Shown: positions 43,050 to 50,437 of the stretch, in pieces
Position numbering within the stretch: position 1 is the stretch's first letter
Layout: each line of letters begins with the position of its first letter
Assembly (NCBI RefSeq): GCF_007833165.1
Contig: NZ_VOBQ01000010.1
Location: 1 to 64,000, forward strand
DNA from: Caenimonas sedimenti
Lineage (GTDB): Bacteria > Pseudomonadota > Gammaproteobacteria > Burkholderiales > Burkholderiaceae_C
DNA length: 64,000 nucleotides
Direction of reading: 5' to 3'
Position numbers and translations under genes: made by a program
Notes under the pieces: model-generated
Databases searched by the model: none
The model's input: only the letters and a program-made list of their open reading frames with translations
What the model was told of the DNA's origin: nothing

Positions 43050-44695
43050 GTGAGCAGGAAACTCCTCCCCCCTCCGGGGGGAGGTTGGGAGGGGGGCTCG
43101 CGCGCCGAGCCTTCCTGCTGGCGCCAGCCGCGCTCGCCGCCTGTACCGCCAAGACCGAAATCACCGGCGCCTTCGCCGGCGCCAGCGCGGAACGCGGCCA
43201 CCTGCTGCGCAACCCGCCGCCGCCCCAGGGCGCGCGCATCGAGCGCCGCACGCGCGTCGTCATCGCCGGCGCAGGCATCGCCGGCCTCGCCGCCGCCCGC
43301 GCCTTGCGCCAGCGCGGCATCGAAGACTTCGTCGTGCTGGACCTGGAGGACGCCGCCGGCGGCAACAGCCGTCCTGGGCAGGTCCAGGGCGTCGCCTGTC
43401 CCCTGGGCGCGCACTACCTGCCGGTCCCTGGCGACCCCGCACGCGAAGTGCAGGACCTGCTGGAAGACCTGGGCGTGCGCCGGCGGGTCGCCGGCCGCTG
43501 GACCTACGACGAGCGCATGCAGTGCCATGCGCCGCAGGAGCGCTTGTTCTTCCAGGGGCAATGGCAGCCCGGCCTGCTGCCGGTGCTGGGCGTCGGTGCC
43601 ACCACGCTCGCGCAGTACACGCGGTTCTCGCAGGAGGTCGAACGGCTGCGCGAGAGCGGCCACTTCACGATCCCGGTGCGCAACCAGCGCGTGCTGCATG
43701 CGCTGGACGGCGAGCGCTTTTCCGATTGGCTGGACCGGCACGCCTTGACCGACCCGCAGCTGCGCTGGCACCTCGACTACTGCTGCCGCGACGACTACGG
43801 CTCCGGCACGGCCGCGGTGTCGGCCTGGGCCGGCCTGCACTACTTCGCCGCGCGGCACGGCTTCCATGTTCCGGGAGGCGAGGACGATGACGGTGAGCAC
43901 GAGCCGCTCCTGACCTGGCCCGAGGGCAATGGCTGGCTGACGCGGCGGCTCACGGAGCCGCTGGGCGAGCGCGTGCGCACGGCGCGCGTGGTCACGCGCA
44001 TCGCCGAACAGCGCCATGGCGTGGAGGTCGATGTGTTCGACGCCGTGGCGCGCCGGCACGAACGCTGGCAGGCCGCGCATTGCATCGTCGCACTTCCGGC
44101 CTTCGTGGCGGCGCGCGTGGTGGTGAACGCGCCGCCGCCGCTGCGGGCGCTGGCGGGCCGCACGCGCTACGCGCCCTGGATCGTCGCCAACCTGCACCTG
44201 CGCGGACCGATGAGATCCGCGCCTGGCGCCGCATTGGCCTGGGACAACGTGGTGTACGGCTCGCCGCAGGGCCTGGGCTACGTGGTCGCGACGCACCAGA
44301 GCCTGAACCCGGCACCCGGCCCCACGGTGCTCAGCTGGTATTGCGCACCCGGCGAGGCGGCGCGCGCCGAGGTCCTGCGCCAGCCGTGGACGCACTGGCG
44401 CGACCGGGTGGTGGCGGAACTCGCGCAGGTGCATCCGGACTTGCCGGGACAGCTGACGCACGTGGAGGTCGCGCGCTACGGCCACGCGATGGCGATTCCG
44501 GTGCCGGGCGCACTCGCGCAGTTGCCGGCCGCGCCGCGCGGCCCACGCATGTCTTATGCGCACAGCGACTGGGCCGGCTATTCGATCTTCGAGGAGGCGT
44601 TCACGCTGGGCCACCATGCGGGCCATGCCGCGGCGGCCGCCACGAGCAACAGCGCCAGCGCGGCCAAGTCCATGGCGAACACGCGGCCGACCTGA
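43046..44695 (+). CDS. FAD-dependent amine-oxidase-like oxidoreductase, Tat lipoprotein
   Basis: The 549-residue protein has a twin-arginine lipoprotein signal, RRAFLLAPAALAAC (about residues 21-34), then the FAD-binding VVIAGAGIAGLAAARAL (about 72-88) and DLEDAAGGNS. The C-terminal SDWAGYSIFEEAFTLG closes the flavin site, as in flavin monoamine oxidases and phytoene-desaturase-like enzymes. It should act folded on the periplasmic side. GTGA overlap with the aminopropyltransferase suggests a polyamine or amine substrate (inference). Residues ~6-20 are encoded by a dispersed G/C repeat. The last ~25 codons run antisense into the next gene and look like read-through. Confidence 0.8.
   Translation: MSEQETPPPSGGRLGGGLARRAFLLAPAALAACTAKTEITGAFAGASAERGHLLRNPPPPQGARIERRTRVVIAGAGIAGLAAARALRQRGIEDFVVLDLEDAAGGNSRPGQVQGVACPLGAHYLPVPGDPAREVQDLLEDLGVRRRVAGRWTYDERMQCHAPQERLFFQGQWQPGLLPVLGVGATTLAQYTRFSQEVERLRESGHFTIPVRNQRVLHALDGERFSDWLDRHALTDPQLRWHLDYCCRDDYGSGTAAVSAWAGLHYFAARHGFHVPGGEDDDGEHEPLLTWPEGNGWLTRRLTEPLGERVRTARVVTRIAEQRHGVEVDVFDAVARRHERWQAAHCIVALPAFVAARVVVNAPPPLRALAGRTRYAPWIVANLHLRGPMRSAPGAALAWDNVVYGSPQGLGYVVATHQSLNPAPGPTVLSWYCAPGEAARAEVLRQPWTHWRDRVVAELAQVHPDLPGQLTHVEVARYGHAMAIPVPGALAQLPAAPRGPRMSYAHSDWAGYSIFEEAFTLGHHAGHAAAAATSNSASAAKSMANTRPT
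43062..43099. repeat. Pyrimidine/purine palindrome repeat inside the oxidoreductase N-terminus
   Basis: CTCCCCCCTCC is followed by GGGGGGAGG and then TTGGGAGGGGGGC. This palindromic C/G-rich element resembles repeats scattered in Burkholderiales genomes. It is read in frame as P-P-P-S-G-G-R-L-G-G-G-L just before the twin-arginine motif. Confidence 0.5.
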
Positions 44696-44982
44696 GCATT
44701 GGCGCCGCCGACGGCCCACGCGATGACAATGAATGAAACCACGCTGATGAAGCCGCCGATCCAGGCCAGCGGCTGCAGCGCCGGCCGGAAAGCGCTCGTG
44801 CACAGGAACAGGCCGAGCAGGCCGAACAGCACCGCGCGATGCCGCAACAGGATCTGCAGGTTGGGCTCGGTCGCATCCACGCCGTAGAGCGACGCAAGCC
44901 GGGCGGCGCCCAGCACGCCGGCGAGCGGCAGCAGGTGGATCAGGCCGACGAGAAAAAGGGCGATGGCGGGCAGGTGGCGCAT
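44578..44982 (-). CDS. Small four-helix membrane protein
   Basis: The 134-residue protein consists almost entirely of four hydrophobic segments (about 5-30, 47-66, 72-92 and 103-125) with a conserved-looking HRAVLFGLLGLFLC in the second. I do not recognise a function. Its 3' end lies antisense to the last 118 bases of the FAD oxidoreductase. The start is ATG 44982; longer in-frame starts belong to shadows of the next gene. Confidence 0.65.
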   Translation of the reverse strand: MRHLPAIALFLVGLIHLLPLAGVLGAARLASLYGVDATEPNLQILLRHRAVLFGLLGLFLCTSAFRPALQPLAWIGGFISVVSFIVIAWAVGGANAQVGRVFAMDLAALALLLVAAAAAWPAWWPSVNASSKIE

Positions 44983-45055
44983 CGGCCCTTGTATCGGATT
45001 GTGGCGCGGATGCCCATGACTTGCGAGGTCAAGTCCGACGGTGCGTGATCGGGCT

Positions 45056-45475
45056 TCAGAGCTCGCAGGCCCCGGGCGGCACATAAGCGCCAGCATGTTG
45101 CGGGAGTCCATCCGTGACGGTCCACCAGCTGCTGCCGGACGCCGTATAGGCATGCCAGGCCACACCGACCTGCGCCGGCTCGTCGATCAAGCCTGCGCGG
45201 ACCCGCAAGACACCGGGCAGCGCTGCCCGCCGGCTGAACACCGGCGAGCCGCAGCGCCCGCAGAACGCCCGCTCCTTGCCCGGCGACGACTCGTAAGTCT
45301 TCATCAGACCTTGCGAATCGGTCAGCCGGAACGCGGAGACAGCAACCGGCGTGATGGCCGCGAAGGCGCTGCCTTGGGCCTTGCGGCACTGGGTGCAATG
45401 GCAGACCTCGATGGGCGACAGTGGCGCGCTGATCTGGAAGGTGATGTTGCCGCAAAGGCAGCTTCCGGTATGCAT
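45056..45475 (-). CDS. GFA / CENP-V family zinc protein
   Basis: The 139-residue protein carries the full Cys set of the glutathione-dependent formaldehyde-activating (GFA) fold: GSCLCGNITF (about residues 4-13), CHCTQCRKAQGSAF (about 25-38) and FCGRCGSPVF (about 71-80). Most GFA-like proteins are not proven formaldehyde enzymes and many bind other thiol adducts. The ATG overlaps the stop of the enoyl-CoA hydratase gene (ATGA), forming a pepP-ECH-GFA unit. A TTG one codon upstream is less likely. Confidence 0.87.
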   Translation of the reverse strand: MHTGSCLCGNITFQISAPLSPIEVCHCTQCRKAQGSAFAAITPVAVSAFRLTDSQGLMKTYESSPGKERAFCGRCGSPVFSRRAALPGVLRVRAGLIDEPAQVGVAWHAYTASGSSWWTVTDGLPQHAGAYVPPGACEL

Positions 45476-46221
45476 CAAAGCACCTCGTCAAGCCTGGAGG
45501 GATTGGCCGGAGGCGCGCTCAACGGGCTGAGCCGCCGGTGGATCTGCGCCTCGCGCGCGAGGACCGCGGCGAAGTCGCCCACGGCCTCCTGGTGCAGCCC
45601 GCGCTTCGCCTCCGCCAGGATGCGCGAGTCCGCCGCGGCGAGCTGGCCGGCGATCGCGCTCACCCGCGCTTCGAGCGCGCCGGCGGTCGGTTCCACCGCC
45701 CAGAGCAGGCCCCAGTTGTCGGCCTCGGCGGCACCGAACGGCTGCCCGAGCAGGAGGGCGCCCTTGGCCTTGGCCAGCCCGATCTTGCGGGGCAGCAAGG
45801 CCAGGGCGCCGCCGGTCGCGAACAGCCCCACGGTCACTTCGGGCAGCATGAACTGCGCGTCGGCGGACGCCACCACCACGTCGCAATTGAGCAGCAGTTC
45901 GAGCCCGGCGCCAACGGCCCACCCGTGCACCGCCGCGACGACAGGCTTGGGACACGCCATCAAGGCAGCGGCCAGGTTCTGCAGTGCTTCGACGAATTCG
46001 CCGGTGGCGGGATCGTCACGGTCCTTGCCGGCGCAAAAGGCGCGGCCCTCGCCACGCAGCACGATCACCCGGACGGCCGGGTCCTGGCTGGCGGCGGGCA
46101 CCGCGGCCAGCAACTCGCGGGCCAAGCCCAGTGTCAGCGCGTTCAGCCGTTCCGGCCGGTTCAGCCGCAGGGTCAGCACGCCCGCGTGCGGCCCGTCGCG
46201 CAGCAGCATCGCGGCGCTCAC
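45475..46221 (-). CDS. Enoyl-CoA hydratase/isomerase family protein
   Basis: The 248-residue crotonase-fold protein has the CoA-binding FCAGKDRDD loop, the oxyanion GWAVGAGLELLLNCD (Glu present) and the second acid in FMLPEVTVGLF, so hydratase activity is plausible. Substrate unknown. The GTG start at 46221 overlaps the pepP stop (GTGA). ATG 46209, four codons later, is the alternative. Coupled with GFA downstream. Confidence 0.85.
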   Translation of the reverse strand: MSAAMLLRDGPHAGVLTLRLNRPERLNALTLGLARELLAAVPAASQDPAVRVIVLRGEGRAFCAGKDRDDPATGEFVEALQNLAAALMACPKPVVAAVHGWAVGAGLELLLNCDVVVASADAQFMLPEVTVGLFATGGALALLPRKIGLAKAKGALLLGQPFGAAEADNWGLLWAVEPTAGALEARVSAIAGQLAAADSRILAEAKRGLHQEAVGDFAAVLAREAQIHRRLSPLSAPPANPSRLDEVL

Positions 46222-47615
46222 CCGCGCATCAGCGCTTCGATCTCGTCGGCCTTCACCGGCACGCCGCGCGTGATCAGCTCGCAGCCCTGCGCGTTGACGA
46301 TCGCGTCGTCCTCGATGCGGATGCCGATGTGGTGGAACTGTTCCGGGACGCCCTCGCCGGGGCGCACGTAGATGCCCGGCTCGATGGTGAGCACCATGCC
46401 CGCCTGCAGGATGCGGCTGGGCCGGTTCTTGATGATCTCGCCGGACAGCGGGTCCTTGCGTTCGCTCACGCTGCCCAGTTCCGCGGGCTCGACGTAGCTG
46501 CCGCAATCGTGCACGTCCATGCCCAGCCAGTGGCCGGTGCGGTGCATGTAGAACTGGAAGTAGGCGCGCTGCTCGATCACGTCTTCGAGCGAGCCCACCT
46601 TGTTCCTGTCCAGCAGGCCGACGTCCAGCATGCCTTGCGCCAGCACCTTCACCGCAGCCTCGTGCGGATCGGTGAAGCGGGCGCCGACCTTGGTGGCGGC
46701 GACCGACGCCTCCTGCGAGGCGAGCACGATGTCGTACAGCGTGCGTTGCGGGCCGGTGAACTTGCCGTTGGCCGGGAAGGTGCGCGTGATGTCGCTGGCG
46801 TAGCCGTCGAGCTCGCAGCCGGCATCGATCAGCACCAGCTCGCCGGCGCGCACGGGCGCGACGTCGGCACGGTAGTGCAGCACGCAGGCATTGGCGCCGG
46901 CGGCGACGATCGAGCTGTAGGCGGGGTATTGGGAGCCGCCGGCGCGGAACTCGTGCAGCAGCTCGGCGTCGAGGTGGAATTCGCGCACGTCCTTGCCTTC
47001 GCGCAGCATCCGCGCGCAAGCCTGCATGGTGCGCACATGGGCGCGGGCGCTGATGGCCGAGGCGCGCCGCATGATGTCCTGCTCGCGTTCGTCCTTCACG
47101 AGGCGCATCTCGTCGAGCACCGAGCACAGGTCGCGCTGGTTCTCAGGGCACAGGGCGCCGTAGCGCACGCGCGCGCGCACCTGGTTCAGCCAGCCGGCCA
47201 CGCGCTGCTCCAGCCCGGTGTGGATGGCGAACGGGTACCAGACGGTGGCCTTGTTCTCCAGCAGCTTGGGCAGCTGCGTGTCGAGATCGGCGATGGAATG
47301 CGCGGCGTTCACCGCCAGCGCGCCAACGGCGGCGTCCGGGCCCAGCCGGTAGCCGTCCCAGATCTCGCGCTCCAGGTCCTTGGGCTGGCAGAACAGGGTG
47401 CTGGTGCCGTCGCCGGTGACCACCAGCCAGGCGTTCGGCTCGGTGAAGCCCGTCAGGTAATAGAAGTAGCTGTCGTGGCGGAACAGGAAATCGGAATCGC
47501 GGTTGCGCGGACGCTCCGGCGCGGTCGGGATGAGAGCAATGCCGTTGGCCCCAAGCTGGGCCGCCATGCGGGCGCGGCGCTGGGCGTAGACAGAGGTGGG
47601 CACGGTGGTGTTCAT
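46218..47615 (-). CDS. pepP: Xaa-Pro aminopeptidase
   Basis: The 465-residue M24B enzyme removes N-terminal residues preceding proline. An N-terminal creatinase-like domain (about 1-165: SDFLFRHDSYFYYLTGF) is followed by the pita-bread domain with all five metal ligands: two Asp in LIDAGCELDGYASDITRTF, His in GHWLGMDVHD, Glu in TIEPGIY and Glu in RIEDDAIV. Length is as in Escherichia coli PepP. ATG 47615 is the conserved start. First gene of the overlapped pepP-ECH-GFA unit. Confidence 0.93.
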   Translation of the reverse strand: MNTTVPTSVYAQRRARMAAQLGANGIALIPTAPERPRNRDSDFLFRHDSYFYYLTGFTEPNAWLVVTGDGTSTLFCQPKDLEREIWDGYRLGPDAAVGALAVNAAHSIADLDTQLPKLLENKATVWYPFAIHTGLEQRVAGWLNQVRARVRYGALCPENQRDLCSVLDEMRLVKDEREQDIMRRASAISARAHVRTMQACARMLREGKDVREFHLDAELLHEFRAGGSQYPAYSSIVAAGANACVLHYRADVAPVRAGELVLIDAGCELDGYASDITRTFPANGKFTGPQRTLYDIVLASQEASVAATKVGARFTDPHEAAVKVLAQGMLDVGLLDRNKVGSLEDVIEQRAYFQFYMHRTGHWLGMDVHDCGSYVEPAELGSVSERKDPLSGEIIKNRPSRILQAGMVLTIEPGIYVRPGEGVPEQFHHIGIRIEDDAIVNAQGCELITRGVPVKADEIEALMRG

Positions 47616-47697
47616 GGCTCCGATTGTCGGCCCAATGGGTTTTTTCGGCACGCGAAGCGCAGAATGTTGCTCGGCAATCAAACCGAGGAGCATCTCC

Positions 47698-48576
47698 ATG
47701 GCACCCCGTTTTCTTGCAGTACTCCTGGCGTTCCTGTTGGCCGCCTGCGGTGGGGGCGAAGCCCCGTCAGCGGCGGGCAGCGCGCAGAAGGCGGCCGTTT
47801 CCACCTTCCAGGGCACCGGCACCTACTGGGTGCCGGCGGAGCCTGGGACAGGGTTCTTCTTCGAGGCCCAGGGCTCGACCGGGGTCATCACCTTCTACAC
47901 CTTCGCCGACGACGGCCGGCCCGACTGGGTGGCCGGCAACGGCTTCTTCTCCGATGGCGGCGGGGCCAAGTTCCACTTCAGTGGCAACCTGCAGCGCAAC
48001 AGCGGCGGCCAGACGGCCACGTCGACCGTGCCGAAGACCCCCACGAGCATGCCTGCCGGCACCGTCACCGTGGTGTTCGAAGGCGACCAGGCCCAGGTCC
48101 AGCTTGCCGGGCGCTCCTACACCGCCGAGCGCTTCTTCAGGACCGGCCAGGGCACGGCGCCCACGGCGCAGCAACCGGAGACCGGCATCTACTGGAACCC
48201 GGCCGAAGGCGGACGCGGCTTCACCATCGAGGTGAACAGCAACGTCGCGACGGTCGCCATCTTCCACTACGCCGATGACGGCCGGCCGACCTGGAATCTC
48301 ACCGCGATGCAGCTCTCGGGGGGCTCGGCGGTGGGTGCCTCGGGCGACCTGTTCGGCTACACCGGCGGGCAGACCTTGACAGGCTCCTACAAGAAGCCGA
48401 CCTCGAGCATGGGCGGCAGGTTCGCCCTCTCGTTCAGTGCTGCCTGCAGCGGCCAGCTGGGCTTCCCCGGGATGGCACCGATTCCGGTGCAGCGGTTCCC
48501 GTTCGGTTCGCTGCCGGCGGGCTCGGAGTGCCGGACCCCGCAGACCGGCACGCCCCAGGGGCCCATCGGGTATTGA
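47698..48576 (+). CDS. Lipoprotein with duplicated beta-strand domain
   Basis: The 292-residue precursor has a lipobox LLAAC at about residue 18 and a GAGGAG ribosome site. The mature part holds two copies of one module. Copy 1 (about 42-150) has GTYWVPAEPGTGFFFEAQG and TFADDGRPDWVAG. Copy 2 (about 160-270) has GIYWNPAEGGRGFTIEVNS and HYADDGRPTWNLT. The YWxPxExGxGF and DGRPxW pattern recurs in uncharacterised secreted proteins of Xanthomonadales and Burkholderiales. Function unknown. It is monocistronic and divergent from pepP. Confidence 0.72.
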   Translation: MAPRFLAVLLAFLLAACGGGEAPSAAGSAQKAAVSTFQGTGTYWVPAEPGTGFFFEAQGSTGVITFYTFADDGRPDWVAGNGFFSDGGGAKFHFSGNLQRNSGGQTATSTVPKTPTSMPAGTVTVVFEGDQAQVQLAGRSYTAERFFRTGQGTAPTAQQPETGIYWNPAEGGRGFTIEVNSNVATVAIFHYADDGRPTWNLTAMQLSGGSAVGASGDLFGYTGGQTLTGSYKKPTSSMGGRFALSFSAACSGQLGFPGMAPIPVQRFPFGSLPAGSECRTPQTGTPQGPIGY

Positions 48577-48659
48577 CCCGGCCGGCCGGCCGGTGCCCGA
48601 GGCCGAGTTCGCCGCAGCCCCGAACCCTAAAATGCTGCGCGAACCAACGAAGGCACCAA

Positions 48660-49235
48660 TTGGGCAAGAAGCTGAACGTCGGCTGCGGCCGCAACATCCA
48701 GGCGGGCTGGATCAATCTCGACGCCGCGGCGCTGCCGGGCGTGGATGTCGTCGCGGACCTCGACCAGTGCGCGCAGAAGCCACTCCCCTTGGGCGACAAC
48801 GAGGTCGAGGAATTCCTGCTGTCGCATGTGCTGGAGCACCTGCGTCACCCGCTGCCGTTGATGCAGGAGCTGCACCGAATCGCGCAGCCGAACGCGTTGG
48901 CCATCGTGCGAGTGCCCTACGGCTCGACTGACGAGGCGTTCGAGGACCCCACGCACGTGCGCCAGTATTTCCACGGCAGCTTCGGCTATTTCTCGCAGCC
49001 TTTCTACTGGCGCGCGGACTATGGGTTCCGGGGCGATTGGCAGCCGGAGAAGATCCACCTGATGGTGCCGCAGAACGAAAACGTAGGCCTCTCGCCGCAG
49101 GCGGTGATGCAGAAGATCCTGACGCTGCGCAACCAGGTGCGCGAGATGGTCGTCGAGCTGCGGGCGATCAAGCCGGTGCGGGAGCCGCGGGCCGAGCTGC
49201 AGCGGGCGCCGGAAGTCGAACTCGTGCTGGTCTGA
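48660..49235 (+). CDS. Class I SAM-dependent methyltransferase-like protein
   Basis: The 191-residue protein starts from TTG 48660, preceded by AAGG at seven bases, so that it begins L-G-K-K-L-N-V-G-C-G. It keeps a short motif I (LNVGCGRNIQ), WINLDAA, ADLDQ and SHVLEHLRHPLPLMQELHRI, typical of methyltransferases in glycan or lipid clusters. The C-terminal third is helical. Substrate unknown. TAAAAT at 48628-48633 is a candidate -10. It ends 17 bases from the convergent murU. Confidence 0.78.
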   Translation: MGKKLNVGCGRNIQAGWINLDAAALPGVDVVADLDQCAQKPLPLGDNEVEEFLLSHVLEHLRHPLPLMQELHRIAQPNALAIVRVPYGSTDEAFEDPTHVRQYFHGSFGYFSQPFYWRADYGFRGDWQPEKIHLMVPQNENVGLSPQAVMQKILTLRNQVREMVVELRAIKPVREPRAELQRAPEVELVLV

Positions 49236-49252
49236 GGCGGCGCCCCGGTGGC

Positions 49253-49951
49253 TCAAGCGCCCGCATTGAGCAGCGCCAGCCGGTCGGGGGTTCCCACGTC
49301 GACCCATTCGCCGGTGTAAACCTCCGCCGTCACTTGCTCGCGGCCCATCGCCTGGCGCAGGATGGGCGCGAGGGGCAGCTTCAAGCCCGACGGATTGCCG
49401 GCCGCCAAGTGGGCGAACAGCCCGTGGCGGAGCAACGCCGCCGTCGAATAGGTGAAGCGCTCCTCTGCCTGGCTCAGTGCGATGCCATCGGCGCGCAGGC
49501 CGAAGTCACCCTTGGCGTTGTGTTCCGGGTTCGGCACCAGGAACAGGTGGGCCAGCTTGTCGCCGCGCGCGAACCGCTCCAGCGCAGCGGGGGCGAACTC
49601 GAAGTCCGGCATGTAGACGTCGCCCGCCACCAGCCAGAAGACTTCGTCCAGCAGCGGCAACGCGCGCACGATGCCGCCTGCCGTCTCGAGCGCGCCGCCG
49701 AAATCGCGGCCTTCATGTGAATAGGCGATGCGCACGCCGCCAGACGCCGCGCCGAACCGGTCTTCGATCTGCTCGCCCAACCAGGCGGTGTTGACGACGG
49801 CCTCGGTGACGCCGCCCCGCGCGAGCGCTTCGAGGTGGTATTGCAGCAGCGGCTTGCCACGGACTTCGAGCAGTGGCTTGGGGCAGCTGTCCGTCAGGGG
49901 CCGCATCCGCTCCCCACGTCCCGCCGCCAGGATCATGGCCTGCCCGGCCAC
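49253..49951 (-). CDS. murU: N-acetylmuramate-1-phosphate uridylyltransferase (MurU-like)
   Basis: The 232-residue nucleotidyltransferase has MILAAGRGERMRPLT...KPLLEVRGKPLL, the pyrophosphorylase signature, and a C-terminal EWVDVGTPDRL. This length and order match MurU, which converts MurNAc-1-phosphate and UTP into UDP-MurNAc. Its kinase partner AmgK is encoded ~37 kb away at 11490-12575, whereas in Pseudomonas the two are adjacent. GTG 49951 overlaps the speD stop by one base; ATG 49936 is the alternative. A generic sugar-nucleotide transferase role cannot be excluded. Confidence 0.78.
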   Translation of the reverse strand: MAGQAMILAAGRGERMRPLTDSCPKPLLEVRGKPLLQYHLEALARGGVTEAVVNTAWLGEQIEDRFGAASGGVRIAYSHEGRDFGGALETAGGIVRALPLLDEVFWLVAGDVYMPDFEFAPAALERFARGDKLAHLFLVPNPEHNAKGDFGLRADGIALSQAEERFTYSTAALLRHGLFAHLAAGNPSGLKLPLAPILRQAMGREQVTAEVYTGEWVDVGTPDRLALLNAGA

Positions 49952-50328
49952 TAGTCTTCTTCCCCGCGGTCCAGCGAGCGCTGCTCCGTCCACTCGGGCT
50001 GGAAGCGCTCCACCAGGGCCAGCATCAGGTTGCGTGCCTTCACGGTGTGGTCGCCGCCGAAATTGCACACGTAGACGTCGCAGGTCACGGCCTTCTGTTC
50101 GGGCCAGGTGTGCAGGCACACATGGGATTCGGCCAGCAGCACCGTGGCCGTCACCCCGCCCGGGCCCTTGTCCGTGCCGGGAAAGGTGTGGAACAGTCGG
50201 TTCACGACCTGCAGTCCCGTCGCCTCGACCGCTGCCGCGACCCACGCGCCCAGCTTCTGCGCGTCGGTCAGCCAGGCGGCTTCGCAGCGGCATTGGTAGA
50301 GGTCGGCGGTGAGGTGCAGGCCTTTCAT
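49951..50328 (-). CDS. speD: S-adenosylmethionine decarboxylase proenzyme
   Basis: The 125-residue class 1B enzyme self-cleaves at the Glu67-Ser68 bond in [11 protein letters not shown] to form the pyruvoyl cofactor. His73 and Cys88 (DVYVCNF) are the processing and catalytic residues. The product, decarboxylated SAM, is the aminopropyl donor for spermidine. No soluble speE is adjacent; the membrane aminopropyltransferase at 41496-43049 is the only candidate user in the window. GGAGG immediately precedes ATG 50328. Coupled to murU downstream. Confidence 0.92.
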   Translation of the reverse strand: MKGLHLTADLYQCRCEAAWLTDAQKLGAWVAAAVEATGLQVVNRLFHTFPGTDKGPGGVTATVLLAESHVCLHTWPEQKAVTCDVYVCNFGGDHTVKARNLMLALVERFQPEWTEQRSLDRGEED

Positions 50329-50437
50329 GCCTCCACTGTATGCGATGGAGGATGGCCGGCCGGTGTCCAAAGCCGGGCTGCGCCCAGCAAGTAAAATCAG
50401 GGGTTTCCCTGATCCCCACCCCGGAGCTGCCCCCGAA

